Part shown: one piece after another, positions 33,981 through 44,574 of the stretch
How positions within the stretch are numbered: position 1 is the stretch's first letter
How the letters are laid out: the number at the start of each line of letters is the position of its first letter
Source of the DNA: Flammula alnicola
Lineage: Eukaryota > Basidiomycota > Agaricomycetes > Agaricales > Strophariaceae
Direction: 5' to 3'
NCBI GenBank assembly: GCA_015499995.1
Contig: JADNRV010000320.1
Location: forward strand, 1-55,060
Length of the DNA stretch: 55,060 bases
Position numbers and translations under genes: made by a program
The notes under the pieces: generated by a model
The model's database searches: none
Told to the model about the DNA's origin: nothing
What the model saw: the letters and a program-made list of their open reading frames with translations, nothing else

Positions 33981-35074
33981 CTACAAAGGTTTACAGTCAT
34001 CTCTTGTTTTCTGGTTCGTTGAACTACAGATATTCTTCAACTCTACTGTCCACCAAATAGCCTTGGATGTCTTTATCCAAACAATGTTTTCTTCGTCAAC
34101 CAGATGGTTGGAAGTAGAAACCAGACCATCGAATGACGAAGGGTGATCGGCTAGATGACTGTTAGCATTGAAGCAAATGAACAGCATTCGAAAACGTACT
34201 CAAATTCCATCGCAATCCAGATGTTGACAGAATCGTGAAGTCAACGCCAACAGGCAGAAGGCCGCATGTCCTCCCCAATACGCTATGGTCGATTTCTATT
34301 TCATGCTCACCCTGAGGCGAAGCCAAATTGAAGGATGAGCTGCGGTGTCAAACGTCAAAGGCTTAGTCTCCTTACATCATCGAGAACCCAGCCAATGTTA
34401 TCGTCCGTAACTGCGAAAACACGGGCGCGTTTCTTGCGCAACTTGTGCAGATAAGAAAGGGTATGAATGGTTTGGTCGAGACGACCAGACAAACCGCCGA
34501 GAAGGATGACAGGGCATTGCTGGATCACCGTTAGCTTCCCATGAGCGTTGTCATAATGGATTGGACTGCACTGGTGAATTTGCCGACTTCTCCAGTTCCT
34601 CCAGCGCAGACATGCATTTCATCAAATCTGTCGAGTCTTGACTGTCGTCTCGAATGACAGGGACACCCTGTATGCCATGCCGTGAATAAATTAGAGTTTG
34701 CACTTGTCTCATTTTGACTATTCTCCTCACAAGGGATTCATAATATGCCCAAACGTCTGGTCGTATTGAGTCCAAATCGCCCTTTATTAGATCAGGCAGA
34801 AATCTACACTCAACGGCATTCAATTTCTCTTTCTTTCTTCAACAAATCGAAGAGCTCACTTAGCGCGATCCTGGGTGTCTTGAAAACTGTCGAAAAGGCG
34901 GTTGGCCCCTCCATCGGCGCAGCAGCGCCATTCGGTCGAGGACCAAAGCCTGTGAAGGAGTGAAAGGGAAAAGGGTTGATTCAAGATAATCAGAACGTGT
35001 CTAGAGTCGACAGGGTCTGTTCCTTGACTTCCACGAAGAAAATTCACATTCCAAGTGGTTGTTCTCGTGGTCAT
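33981..35074 (-). CDS. THI80: Thiamine pyrophosphokinase
   Basis: This enzyme transfers pyrophosphate from ATP to thiamine to make thiamine pyrophosphate in the cytosol. Visible blocks: TTTWNVNFLRG at the start; VLIILNQPFS; WRCCADGGANRLFDS near 34880-34920 (the conserved ADGGANRL); FLPDLIKGDLDSIRPDVWAY near 34750-34800 (GDxDS, catalytic metal site); DSQDSTDLMKCMSALEEL near 34590-34650; LLGGLSGRLDQTIHTLSYLH near 34450-34510 (GGxxGRxDH-like, here GRLDQ); GLLPVG near 34250, then STSGLRWNL. The end reads SKAIWWTVEL... to 33981. Several introns are needed. An upstream in-frame methionine at 35119 would add 15 residues (MQCSAVSASSVHAFT), so the start is not certain. Confidence 0.92.
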
Positions 35075-35197
35075 CGTGAACGCGTGAACTGACGAAGCGG
35101 AGACAGCCGAACACTGCATCCATAGATGAGGTATCTTAAATAAGACGCCATCTTATCTCTTCATAGTAAATAACGCAAGCTGCATGAGTGTGATATA

Positions 35198-35485
35198 TCT
35201 ATACTATAAATCGAGGAGGGACTTTCTCACGTGACAGACAAAGACCTGTCACAATTGCTCACAGACAAACAAGTCACGTCTCTCTGCCGTTCCACATCGA
35301 GGCCAACGGCACGCCCGTGCGAAGCACGGGTCACGCGCTCGTCTATACTATAAATCGAAGAGGGTCTTTCACACGTGACAGACAAAGACTGGTCACAGTT
35401 GCTCACAGACAAACATGTCACGTCTCTCTGCCGTTCCACATCTAGGCCAACGGCACGCCCGTGCGAAGCACGGGTCACGCGCTCG
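35198..35485. mobile_element. Tandem pair of 144-bp Helitron-like elements
   Basis: Two 144-bp copies lie head to tail (35198-35341 and 35342-35485), differing at about eight positions by eye. Each begins TCTATACTATAAATCGA and ends with a 7-bp stem and GAA loop, CCCGTGC-GAA-GCACGGG (35314-35330 in copy 1), then 11 nt finishing CGCGCTCG. The pair sits between an A (35197) and a T (35486). This is the Helitron plan: 5' TC, a 3' subterminal hairpin about 11 nt from the end, insertion into AT, no terminal inverted repeat and no target duplication. The final CTCG departs from the usual CTRR. They code for nothing; a short repeated peptide frame across them is incidental. Confidence 0.75.
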
Positions 35486-35627
35486 TAGGTAAAAAAAAAA
35501 ACAGGTATAACGGATCTAACAACGATAGTAAACCAGATGAGGAGGCGTAAGTACATGCAAAAAGACTTCCTTGAGGCTATGCTAGGCTATATCTTACAGA
35601 GTCAACAAGTTCTAAATGTCCTCCCTC

Positions 35628-37399
35628 TTACGAGCCCTGATTTCTCCTTGACCAGGTCGAAAAGCTGAGGGCACCAACGATCCCTACCACCAACAACGCC
35701 GTTCCCGCTCCGATGATTCCAGGAATGTAAAGGTACCATGCATTGTCGTAGTCGTCCAAATCGGTCTTAGTTTTTTCGAGCAACGTCTGTTCTTCTTTCT
35801 TTCGACGCCGACGAACAACTGGAGCCTCTGGTTCTGAATCCGCATCAACTGACTCCTTGGATTGCTCACTATGAGGAGTAGACGTCTGCAATTGCATGGA
35901 TGGCATTTCCAGTTCCAGGGCTCCTTCTGCCGGAAGGGCGGGAATGTCGAGCGTGGGATGCAATGCACGAGCACGGCCAAAGAATTTGGCAGCAGCCTCA
36001 CGATCTCGTCTCCATGCTTCCGTCCCACCTTCTCCGATTTGTGCATGGAGAGGAATGCGTATGGATGATAAACTAGAATAGGATGCCGCGAGGAGAGTAG
36101 ATGCCGCTCCCTCCAGGTGCAACAAGCCTGCTTCTAGATAAAGTTGGGCCAGGCCCCTAGATCCACCTATGGACTTCAAATAGTACGCCATCGTTCCTCG
36201 AGTTGGAATTTCCGAGGTTTCGGGGAACTCAGACGTGGCATCAAGAGGTAGATAATGGGAGACGAGTCGCATAGTTGCAGAAGGCACATGAGCATGGTGC
36301 CATGCCCGCCTGAGTTCAATACAAACCTCGTTAAGAACCATTCGTTAGGCATAATTGATAACGATAGGACTCACAGAAAGAATTCAAACGCTTCTTCCTT
36401 TTCTTTGCGGATGTCACACAACTCCAGAGCAGTAAGTGCCAAACTCGTTGGGTCCATATTGTATCGCTCGTCCGAATCTTCACTCGCGTCGAAGACTACA
36501 ACAGTGTTGGCGATGCTGGATGCGAGGTCCTCGGGAACTGGTCCTACGATGAGAGACGGCCATATTATGGATTGCTCCTTTTCCAAATGAACCGTCAATA
36601 GCCTGCCCGTTCGAGGCGCCTGAGCGGACTCCAGAGAAGAAAACGAGGATGTCATGCTGGGTTGAGCGTGACCTGGTGAAACGGAGCGAGACTGAACGGG
36701 ATTGAGTGGAAGCTTCCGTCGATGGAGAGGATAAAGGCCGTCATCGGCGAATGACAAGTTGGGCGAAGAAAGCGCCGGTGACGGTGAATACACATCTTCA
36801 GCATCCGATGCAGGGCCACTTTCAAGAGAGGCGGCAAAGCTGCTCGAAATGTCTGGATCGGATACAAAGGCATACGAGGAGTGCGTAGATGCAGTCGAGG
36901 CAGTGGAAGCGGTGCGTTCCCGAGTCGAACGCCGTGCAGTGCGCGGCTCCAACTGCCAAACTGAACTAGTGGTGTCGACTGTGCCATAAATTCTTCCCTA
37001 TAACCATAATTTCAGTATATATATTTTTGGGCTATAATAACGTCTTCATGCCTTGACAATAGGAGGATGTCCTCTGACCCCAATGACGAGATGGTGTTGG
37101 TCAATGACCACCTAAAGAAGTTCAGTAAACCATAAGATCCGCACAAATTCCACAGTGACTAACTGAGAGATCCTCATCCTGTACATTGTACGGCACCATA
37201 AGCAGCACGGTGGCCTAGCAAGCGAAATGTTGTCCAATTAGCATATCGCAATGCGTTGCGCGAAGTTCAATTAATCTACCTGATCATGCGACTATTGGAT
37301 TAAACATGGTTAACACGAGGCAAAGTGAACTTGGGGAGCTGAGAGCCAAACCTGGTGCCATGAATATGGGTAATAGGGCCTCTCGTTGAACTTGTCCAT
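35628..37399 (-). CDS. CS (p23-like)-domain protein with C-terminal membrane anchor
   Basis: A protein of about 485 residues combining an N-terminal CS/Hsp20-like fold with a tail anchor. Exons 1-4 join as MDKFNERPYYPYSWHQ, ATVLLMVPYNVQDEDLS, VVIDQHHLVIGVRGHPPIVK and GRIYGTVDTTSSVWQLEPR, a recognisable CS domain with its PPI...G.LY...SxWxLE features. A disordered Ser-rich part (about 36640-36950) follows. Next comes a helical region resembling Sel1/TPR repeats (RAWHHAHVPSATMR, then LAQLYLEAGLLHLEGAAS, AAAKFFGRARALHPTLD). A basic patch VVRRRRKKEEQ and one membrane segment near the end, YIPGIIGAGTALLVVGIVGA, follow. The intron at 36998-37051 uses a GC donor (AAG|GCATGA); without it the frame stops. 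Topology suggests the domain faces the cytosol. The function is unknown, possibly chaperone-related. Confidence 0.75.
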
Positions 37400-37762
37400 G
37401 GGTAGAGCTCTGAATGAAGGAGACGAGGTGTTAGAGGACCAGGGGAATGCAGCAGTGACTCGGAATTGTGCCAGCCTACTTGGCCACAGCAGCGTCTAAA
37501 GTAGCAATCTATCAGCCACGTGCTCGCGTACCGGCACCGGCAATGATGGCAACCATTCGAAATCTCATTCAGCTTGTCTCCCAAAGTTCGCAAGAACGAC
37601 CGAGCTTGTAATCATTACGTATTGTACACGAGCAACATATCAAAACGACGAAACGAGCAACAATAATATGTGTGATAAAAGTATGCAGAGTGCGAAGGAA
37701 GATGAAAATAAGATGGTATAGTGAGAAGGGTATGTGTAGACAGGTAAGCACAACAACGTCCT
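37400..37762. other. Intergenic region between two minus-strand genes
   Basis: These 363 bp hold the promoter of the CS-domain gene and the 3' region of the disordered-protein gene. No gene is seen; open frames in 37300-37751 lack motifs and partly cover exon 1 of the CS-domain gene. Confidence 0.5.
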
Positions 37763-40700
37763 TTATCGGCGGACTGGCTGATGCGTGGGTTGCGATTCAG
37801 CTGTCTGCTTCAAAGTCGTAGCTATCCTCTTAATAGTGTCCTTTTCATCTTCCATATGTTGAATAAGCATGCCGTCTAGTTTCCTGAGCGATTCCTGAGC
37901 TCTCTGGTTGCTTCTCCATGTCGTGACATGGTCCGCTGTGGATGGCCGTCTCAAACTGTTTGACTCCGCAAGAGCCGACAACGCAACCGGAGGATTATCT
38001 TGAGCATATTTAAAGAAATCGGACGAAGCGATGATGTCGTTTTTGGAGGGGCGGATGGAATTGTTTCCAACAGGTCGCTTAGAACTGACATTCCCAAGAG
38101 GTAGCAAGTTTGGGCGATCGCTTTCCCCCGGTCTAATATGTGGAGTGGAAAAGTTTGAATGCTTCATGATAGGAGGCCTGGGATTGGTGGCAGAGGCACT
38201 TGAGATAGCTCGGCCACGTGGGTCGACTAATAATTTAGCTGGCTGTATAGGTTGCAATTGAAGGGGAGCTTCATCACCACTTTCGTCCGATGAAGATTCC
38301 AAATCATCCATCGCGTTAGGTTGAGCCTGAATGCTGTCAAAGAAGGACGTAGATGTCGATGGCCCAGGTGCAGAGTGTATTGTAGCAGGGACATCTGTGC
38401 CAGGAGTATTTACATAGAGCGGGTCCTGAATTGGACGCTGCTGATACTCCGAGGGAGGAAGGGGTGGTGTACTTGGTTCAGGCGCCGGGATGTGGAATGT
38501 GGAGTCTTCTGAATCAAGTTGACGAGTATGATGTGATTGGGACGACGACGATCGCGACACTGCCCCCTGAGCTAGTGTCCCCTGAGTTCGTATCGTTGCC
38601 TGGTACTTGAAGGATGAAGAACGAGGAGGAGGAGGAAGCGCAACATGGGCAAGTGAACTCGATATTCTTGGAGGAGGCGACATGGCTACGGCCCGGGAAG
38701 ACGGATTTCCAACGAAAGCATTCTGCTGCTCAATGCTAAAGCGTGAAGGACCGGGACTTCTGGAAGAACCAGACTGCGAGTCGTGATTCAACATGTCCTG
38801 GAATACCGAAGTCGTAGGCGACATGGACGCTTGTGAATACTCTGACAACGATGGTCTACTCCTCATAGCGGACAATGACAATGAAGCGGCTCTTCCACCT
38901 TCGCTTTCTGATTCCAGGGGCTCAGAGTGCGCCCCATTCACATCGTCATAGCTAGCACGGACTGTGTTGAAGGAGGTAAATGTGTTGAAGGAGGTAAATG
39001 TTGCTTGAGAATCCCTAGGATATGCAGGAAGGGGTGGTGGGGTTACGAGGTCACGTCGAGGAAGTGTCGAATCGTAACCCTCAGCAAGCGAAGGTGAAGA
39101 CACGGCTTTCCGCAGGGCGGGCCGTGATTCGTCCTCACTGAGGACGTGGGGCGAGTTGGTAGGCGAAAGATCCGTCTGAGACAACGAATACATCTGATTC
39201 ATGAGGTGTCGCCTTGGTGGAGGACCGAGAGGTGTCATCGGACCCGATGGTGTATCTACACGCTGAGGCAGATAGCTAGAAGGCCGAGAAGAGTCGAGCG
39301 TAGTGTCTGGAGTCGGCACTAGCAACTTGCCCTTCGCGTGTCCCTTTGAAGTCAACGCCTGACTGTCGGTAGACTTCTGGCGGGCATGCTTGGCTGGAGC
39401 TGACTTGGTAATGTCGTCTATCAGCGGTTGCGCGATAATTTTCTGATTAATTAACTTTTGCCCGATATTTGGTGTCGGCACTCGAGGAGTGCTAGTGCCC
39501 TTCGACCGCGGAGAACCTAGAGGAGTCGATACCCCTAACATGTGCGAGAATGTTGATGCATCTGGAGTATTGTCCAAAGAATGATGGACAGCTTCTCGGA
39601 GAAGAGCTTTTCTCCAGCTGTCCTCTACCGCATCATAGGATGCAGATAGGTTTGGATTCTTTGAAGGTGGCAGATGGTCTGCCAGGACGTCCGCGCCAAT
39701 TGATTCCAGGACACCCAAGCCATGCAACGCAGATGCTTGAACTGCGAAAGGATACGAGGGCGATGGAAGAGGGATGTCGACTGCATCTGTTGGATCAATG
39801 ACATCGTCGACTGCAGCTGGGTTTGCCTTCTGCGATCCTTGTTCTAACCGTACACCGCGCGTTTTCAGGTCTTGTTCCGCTTGCTTTGCTGCAGTCGCGA
39901 TATCATGCACCTTTTCCCGAACAACAACTACCCTTCCTCTAGAAGCTGGGTTGGGACTATGAGGAGATAAATGAGCAAATTGGGCTGATGGACGTGGTTG
40001 TTGAGTGTTAAGAGCATAAGGTGCCGCAATTGAGTCGGACGTAGTTCTCAGCATTGGGGTCAGAGGATCAAACCCTGGAGGAGTTCCAGTTGGTGTCGTT
40101 GGTTTGGATTTGGATTTACCGACGCGGAATATGTCCAAGAAAGCAGGTGCAGCTGTACGTGGCGACTTTTTCGGCAGGTTCAAGGAAGGAGGTGCGAAAT
40201 CTGCAGGTGATGGTTTTGAATGCGCAGGTGGAAGAAAATAATTGTTCTTCACAAGCAGACGAAGACGATATGATACGTCGTCACTGTCGTATTCCTGGAC
40301 CTCGTTTACTTCAAGACCGAACGGAGGACCATCGATTTGGGCCGCCATGGATCGAGGAGACGTCGGAGACTCGGGTGCCGAGTTGGTTGAAGTAGAAGCG
40401 GGGTAAAGTGACGAGGATATTCCCGATTGTTGAGTTGAAACAGAGTCGCGCACATTTACAACGGGTGTGAGGGCAGGATCACGAGAGAATGCTGAAGGGG
40501 GCGGTCTATAGCCGGTGTCGAGAATGGGAAGGCTTGACGCCTGTTTCGCCGCTTTTGACTTCAGATGCATATGATTGAGTTCAATTATAGACGACGCGTT
40601 CAAGATATGATGCACGTACCGGTTTTCGAGAAATCGCAGTGGACTGAGTGGGCCCTACGAAAGTTGCCTCGACGGCAGACGTTCCTGGTGAGGACGCTGT

Positions 40701-41018
40701 GTCGCTGCTACGTATCTCTGCCGCTGCCTCCAGCCGCTGCGGGGATTTCGGGGGCCGGGCAGGGGGTGTGGTTAGGGGGTCTTGCAGAGAGGTTCCCTGT
40801 ATTTCTAAAGGCTCTTGCACGACGGGCCCAGCAAGGTAAGGAAGATCAGAGGCGACTGAGCGTTGTGGGACCTCCGACTCTGGTTGCGAAGATCCAGTGA
40901 CCGTTCTAGAGCGCATCCTAGTCCTCGGCCGACGCGAGAGACTAACCCCACTAGCTATACTTGAGTTACTAGCTACAGAGCGGATCGAGCGCGGCCTTTG
41001 GACTGGTAACGCTTCCAT
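37763..41018 (-). CDS. Large disordered Ser/Pro-rich protein, unknown function
   Basis: A 1064-residue protein from two exons, with one 61-nt intron at 40559-40619 that joins ISRKP to SKAAKQASSLP in phase. The start MEALPVQRPRSIRSVASNSS is followed almost throughout by Ser, Pro and Thr-rich disordered sequence with many SP/TP sites that could be phosphorylated. Two small folded-looking patches exist: FGLEVNEVQEYDSDDVSYRL with the following LRLLVKNNYFLPPA (about 40230-40350), and the C-terminal helix LRKLDGMLIQHMEDEKDTIK then RIATTLKQTAES (about 37770-37890). Another helical segment, SYDAVEDSWRKALLREAVHH, lies near 39600. I recognise no domain. The gene shares a 188-bp head-to-head promoter with ERG28. 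Confidence 0.85.
38964..38999 (-). repeat. 18-bp tandem duplication inside the disordered protein
   Basis: GTGTTGAAGGAGGTAAAT occurs twice in a row on the plus strand, exactly. On the coding strand it duplicates the peptide TFTSFN (TFTSFNTFTSFNTV). The perfect identity suggests a recent slippage event. Confidence 0.85.
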
Positions 41019-41206
41019 AGCGGCCCAGGATTGAGGAAGAAGTCAACCTTGTCGACGTCGCCAGAAGACCACGCTTTCAGGGTCCATTCATGTTCCTGTA
41101 ATATTTTCAACAAATAGCCGCATTTCGGGAACAGCAGTTATGTAAGCCAACCAACGTCGCATTGTTCTCTCCCTCACAGGCTCACACTCGCCACCTGGTT
41201 GTAGCC
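41019..41206. promoter_or_regulatory. Short bidirectional promoter
   Basis: Only 188 bp separate the start codons of the disordered-protein gene (minus) and ERG28 (plus). Both genes must share this regulatory space. No TATA box is evident. Confidence 0.5.
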
Positions 41207-41861
41207 ATGGTCTCTTTCCTTGCTTCCTGTAAGACTATTATCGTGGCCAATTTGAAGGACTCTCGTAACTAATATTTCTCTGCATTGAACAGACCTACCA
41301 ACGACAGCTGGATGGCTCGCTCACTGGCAGCTTATCGTCGCAACTACAGCCGTGTTTAACTTTGTTCAGAATTTTTTCACGTTGAAGTTCACACGTAGAA
41401 TTTATAACAATGTACCGTCGAGCAGTGGTGCGAGACTTCTATTCCATTTTTGCGTTTCTTGGCTCACATATTTGGATACGTCAGTGACCGCCCTCCAGGC
41501 GCGTACTTTTGCCGTTTGGACTTTGACCTCCGCCGTCATCCGCGGATACGCTGCATACAACATCAATAACAAAATGTGAGAAGCTTGCGTATTCTCCGCA
41601 ATCGTCTCTTACGGTCTCGGTAATCTCTAGTATCTATGACATGGCATTTATGTCCTACCTCATCGCATTCGGACACTTCTCCTCTGAACTCCTGATTTTC
41701 CGGACAGCCACGATTAACCCAGGTGTCTTAAGCCCTGTTATCGTATCCAGTGAGTCTTAAGTTGATATTCGTTTATGATTAAGCTCTCTAACCTGTCTTT
41801 TATCTTAGCCACCAGTCTTATTTGGATGTTTATCCAGTATGATTTTTACGTGCGATCTTAA
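41207..41861 (+). CDS. ERG28: Ergosterol biosynthesis scaffold protein Erg28
   Basis: A small endoplasmic reticulum membrane protein that tethers the sterol C-4 demethylation enzymes (Erg25, Erg26, Erg27). The start MVSFLAS joins across an intron to YLPTTAGWLAHWQLIVATTA and VFNFVQNFFTLKFTRRIYNN, then LQARTFAVWTLTSAVIRGYA, AYNINNKMIYDMAFMSYLIA, FGHFSSELLIFRTATINPGV and finally STTSLIWMFIQYDFYVRS, ending TAA 41859-41861. Four hydrophobic segments and the family motifs LQARTF, FHFSSE-like (here GHFSSE) and QYDFYV are all present. About 140 residues, the usual length. A later frame (41839-42045) is outside the gene. Confidence 0.95.
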
Positions 41862-42105
41862 TGTCTTCAGACTACATCTACATGTTGGTCGGGACGTGCT
41901 TTACAGACTATCTATACGGTCAGTAACATACCTATATCCATGCCTAGCAATCGAAATCTATCCATTGCCCGTCGTTCTGTATTTATGGACCGTATTCCCC
42001 ATCTATACTTTTTTCGACGCAGTTGCCGCTATTCTTCATTTTTAAGGTCTCATGAGATATAATTAACTCTCGGACGAGGGCTGGGTTGGTTGGTTTCTGC
42101 ACGAC
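41862..42105. other. Region downstream of ERG28
   Basis: Probably the 3' untranslated region of ERG28. A hydrophobic open frame runs to 42045, but it is not joined to ERG28, which already has a complete C-terminus. Confidence 0.4.
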
Positions 42106-42552
42106 ATGAAAAATTTCATTGCCTTTCCAAAAACACGTTCCCGTCACTTGGTTTCTTCAATGCCTTCGAACATAGAGGCAATTGAGCGGCTGCCTGATGC
42201 TCATTCCCTTCTGGCATCTGCAGGCCAACCTCCGACGGGTGGTGAGATTCAACTTGGATTCAACGCACCTTGTTCTCATCGCTTGTCCAGTCAGTGCGGT
42301 CTCTTCGTAACAATACGCGGGGATGTCCGCGTCCAGGGAGGTAAGTCCTTTTCAGAGCAGTCTGAAATAGTTCGATGCCAAATTACCTGGGCCAGGCATA
42401 TGACCTCCATGACCACACTGCCACTCTCAAATGGCGGACTTCCTCATTTCAACTATCGAAAGATCCGAAACCACTTCGAGTCAACCGATAAATTGAACCC
42501 CATTATTCGTCGTGGGTGGCGTTTTACGAGAGTTCTTCGCTTTCAAAGTTGA
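42106..42552 (+). CDS. Unrecognised open frame, possible gene fragment
   Basis: An open frame starts at ATG 42106 or, more plausibly, 42163 (MPSNIEAIERLPDAHSLLAS). It contains GEIQLGFNAPCSHRLSSQCG and FVTIRGDVRVQG, which read like a beta-strand-rich domain. A GTAAGT donor after RVQG and a GGCCAG acceptor about 60 nt later could splice to AYDLHDHTATLKWRTSSF, which continues the same style and ends in a stop near 42495. I recognise no family. It may be a lineage-specific gene or a relic. Confidence 0.28.
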   Translation: MKNFIAFPKTRSRHLVSSMPSNIEAIERLPDAHSLLASAGQPPTGGEIQLGFNAPCSHRLSSQCGLFVTIRGDVRVQGGKSFSEQSEIVRCQITWARHMTSMTTLPLSNGGLPHFNYRKIRNHFESTDKLNPIIRRGWRFTRVLRFQS

Positions 42553-44574
42553 CAGCATCCAAACCACACTCCATTATTTAGCACGTTCGTTCTGAGTCGG
42601 ACGATGAACGTAAGTAAGTTGAACGTGCATTTATTTTTCTTTGGTGCGCCGATCCGGCGGCACTTAGAGTAGAATGTCTCCCAAACTATTCAGAAGGCCT
42701 AGAGGTGATATTGATCGAGGACTGTGTGGGAAGTGGTATGTATACATACAGTGTCTTGCATATTGTTTTGCACATCAACTTCACCAGATTTTGCGTGGGT
42801 GCTGACAAATGTTGATGGTGCCTTGGCCGGCAAGTTCGGCTGTCGAGCACACAAACCAACCGAGGCGACCCAGGTCCTTTTCGATGCCTCGAAAGGCCAC
42901 GAGAACTCAACTTGTGGTCACCGATGGCTATCCCGATGTGAAGGGTTCGACCTCCGGTGCAGGAATGCCCTGGGCGGGTTGTGGGCGGGTATGCAAGCAG
43001 AAGCGGCATCTGAGCGGCATCACGTTTCCCATGCTAGGCAAGCAGGGCCAAATAGCTGTTGAAAAAAATCCGTGTGCAAAACAATATGCAAGACACTGTA
43101 ATAATTGGCGAACCGCACGGGTCATGTGTGATGGGCTTGAAGAAGGAAGTCTCCTAAGGACCAAGGTTGTTCATGAATTAACGAGTACCAGAGTGGGACT
43201 GGGACCATCTAAAGGCAAGAGCAAATTAAATATGTAAGAAATTCGTTTCTGTAGAACTCCAGAGCGTAACGGCACTGTCAAAGGAGCTATCCAGACTTTG
43301 AATCCTCCGTTGTCTCCTGTTGTGTGTCACCAGGATTTGAATGGACCAATTAAAGCTTGAGAGAACAAAGGGACATCATATGACGCGACCATTGACAGAA
43401 ATGCCGAAAGAGGGCCAGTGGGGAGAGTTGGGTAAGAGTGCGTTAGATCCAGGGAAAAGAAGGACGAGAAGTGACATTGTCCGTTGGAAGGGAAGGCTTC
43501 ATATTATGCACTTGTGAGCTCATCTGGCCTCATAGCCTACACATGGGTGAACTATGTCTCCACGAATTCCACTCCGTGGGTAGGCCACGCTGGGTACGTA
43601 CATGATACGTTTGAAGCCTAGGATATATGCCTGATGTGGATTGGCGGAATTGGCAATGGAAATAACACGAGTTTGAGTATTTTTCAATATTGAAGACGGT
43701 CCGACCTTCCACGGACCACCACAAGGTGTTGAATTGCCAACGGCTTCCCAGATATTCTTGAACCATTCGACGGGGAAAATAAAAAGGAGCTTGAAAACCT
43801 GGGCGAAAACCCGTTTTCTGGCTCTTTTGATTCTTCGCCAATGAGAAGGTAGGAAACAAACGGGTCCATTGGCCGCATCGATTTTTGGATCACCTGGTGC
43901 TCAAGTCCAAAGTAAAAACATCGAGGCTACTAGGACAAAAAATTTGGTCCTGCCAGGCACTGGAAAACACTGATCGGTTGAAGAGATTACGTTCGTTGAG
44001 CAATTCAAGAACGACCACAACCAAATAGGGCTTCGTCCCAGGGGTTCTAACGTAAAAATAAGACCTAAAAACGCGACGCGTCGTGAGGCGGGGTGTTTTC
44101 AATGACCCGTCATGCATCATGTGTTGACAATTCTTGAGTGCCGACCGTGATCCTGATGGATCGGTCGGGGTATGAGGAGTTGGTCCCATGACTGGCCAGT
44201 AGCCGGAAGAGACCGAGGTCCATGCATAGCAAGCTGAAAGTCGCAGGTTGGGCTTTTGCCATCGGTTAAAGAGAATAAAAGACGTTTGGAGGCGCAATTT
44301 TGCTTCGAGATAGTGGAAGTCGCAAAGAAAGATAAGGACGAGATCTTGATAACTTGTCCAGAACTGAGAAATCCCACGGTCTGTATTGTGTGTTGTGATC
44401 CGGCTCGGACATGTCCAGGAAAGGCAGGAGCAGCTTTCTCTTTCTCCATATGTTGTGACTCAAGGCGTCACTCCATGTCGGAATTTCGTATAAGATGTAA
44501 GCATTCTCGGGTCTTCTGCAATCCATTTTTTCTTCCACCTTTCGTTTTGTGGCTTTCAAGAACCTTTCATTTGA
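42553..44574. other. Unresolved stretch with several open frames
   Basis: Plus-strand frames at 42724-43237 and minus-strand frames at 43530-43893, 43890-44297 and 44117-44733 are open for 70-155 codons, but none carries a motif I recognise. Splice-like signals near 42735-42785 hint at coding sequence on the plus strand (MSPKLFRRPRGDIDRGL from 42674). The last 100 bp or so is the leader of the F-box gene. The stretch could hold a decayed element or young genes; the sequence alone does not settle it. Confidence 0.35.

Noticed and set aside
35227..35556. Minus-strand frame with a repeated 31-residue peptide
   Set aside because: The repeat comes from the duplicated 144-bp Helitron-like unit, not from a protein.
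41839..42045. Hydrophobic frame after ERG28 as an extra membrane domain
   Set aside because: ERG28 already ends with the conserved QYDFYV tail and a stop; the frame is offset and lacks a join.
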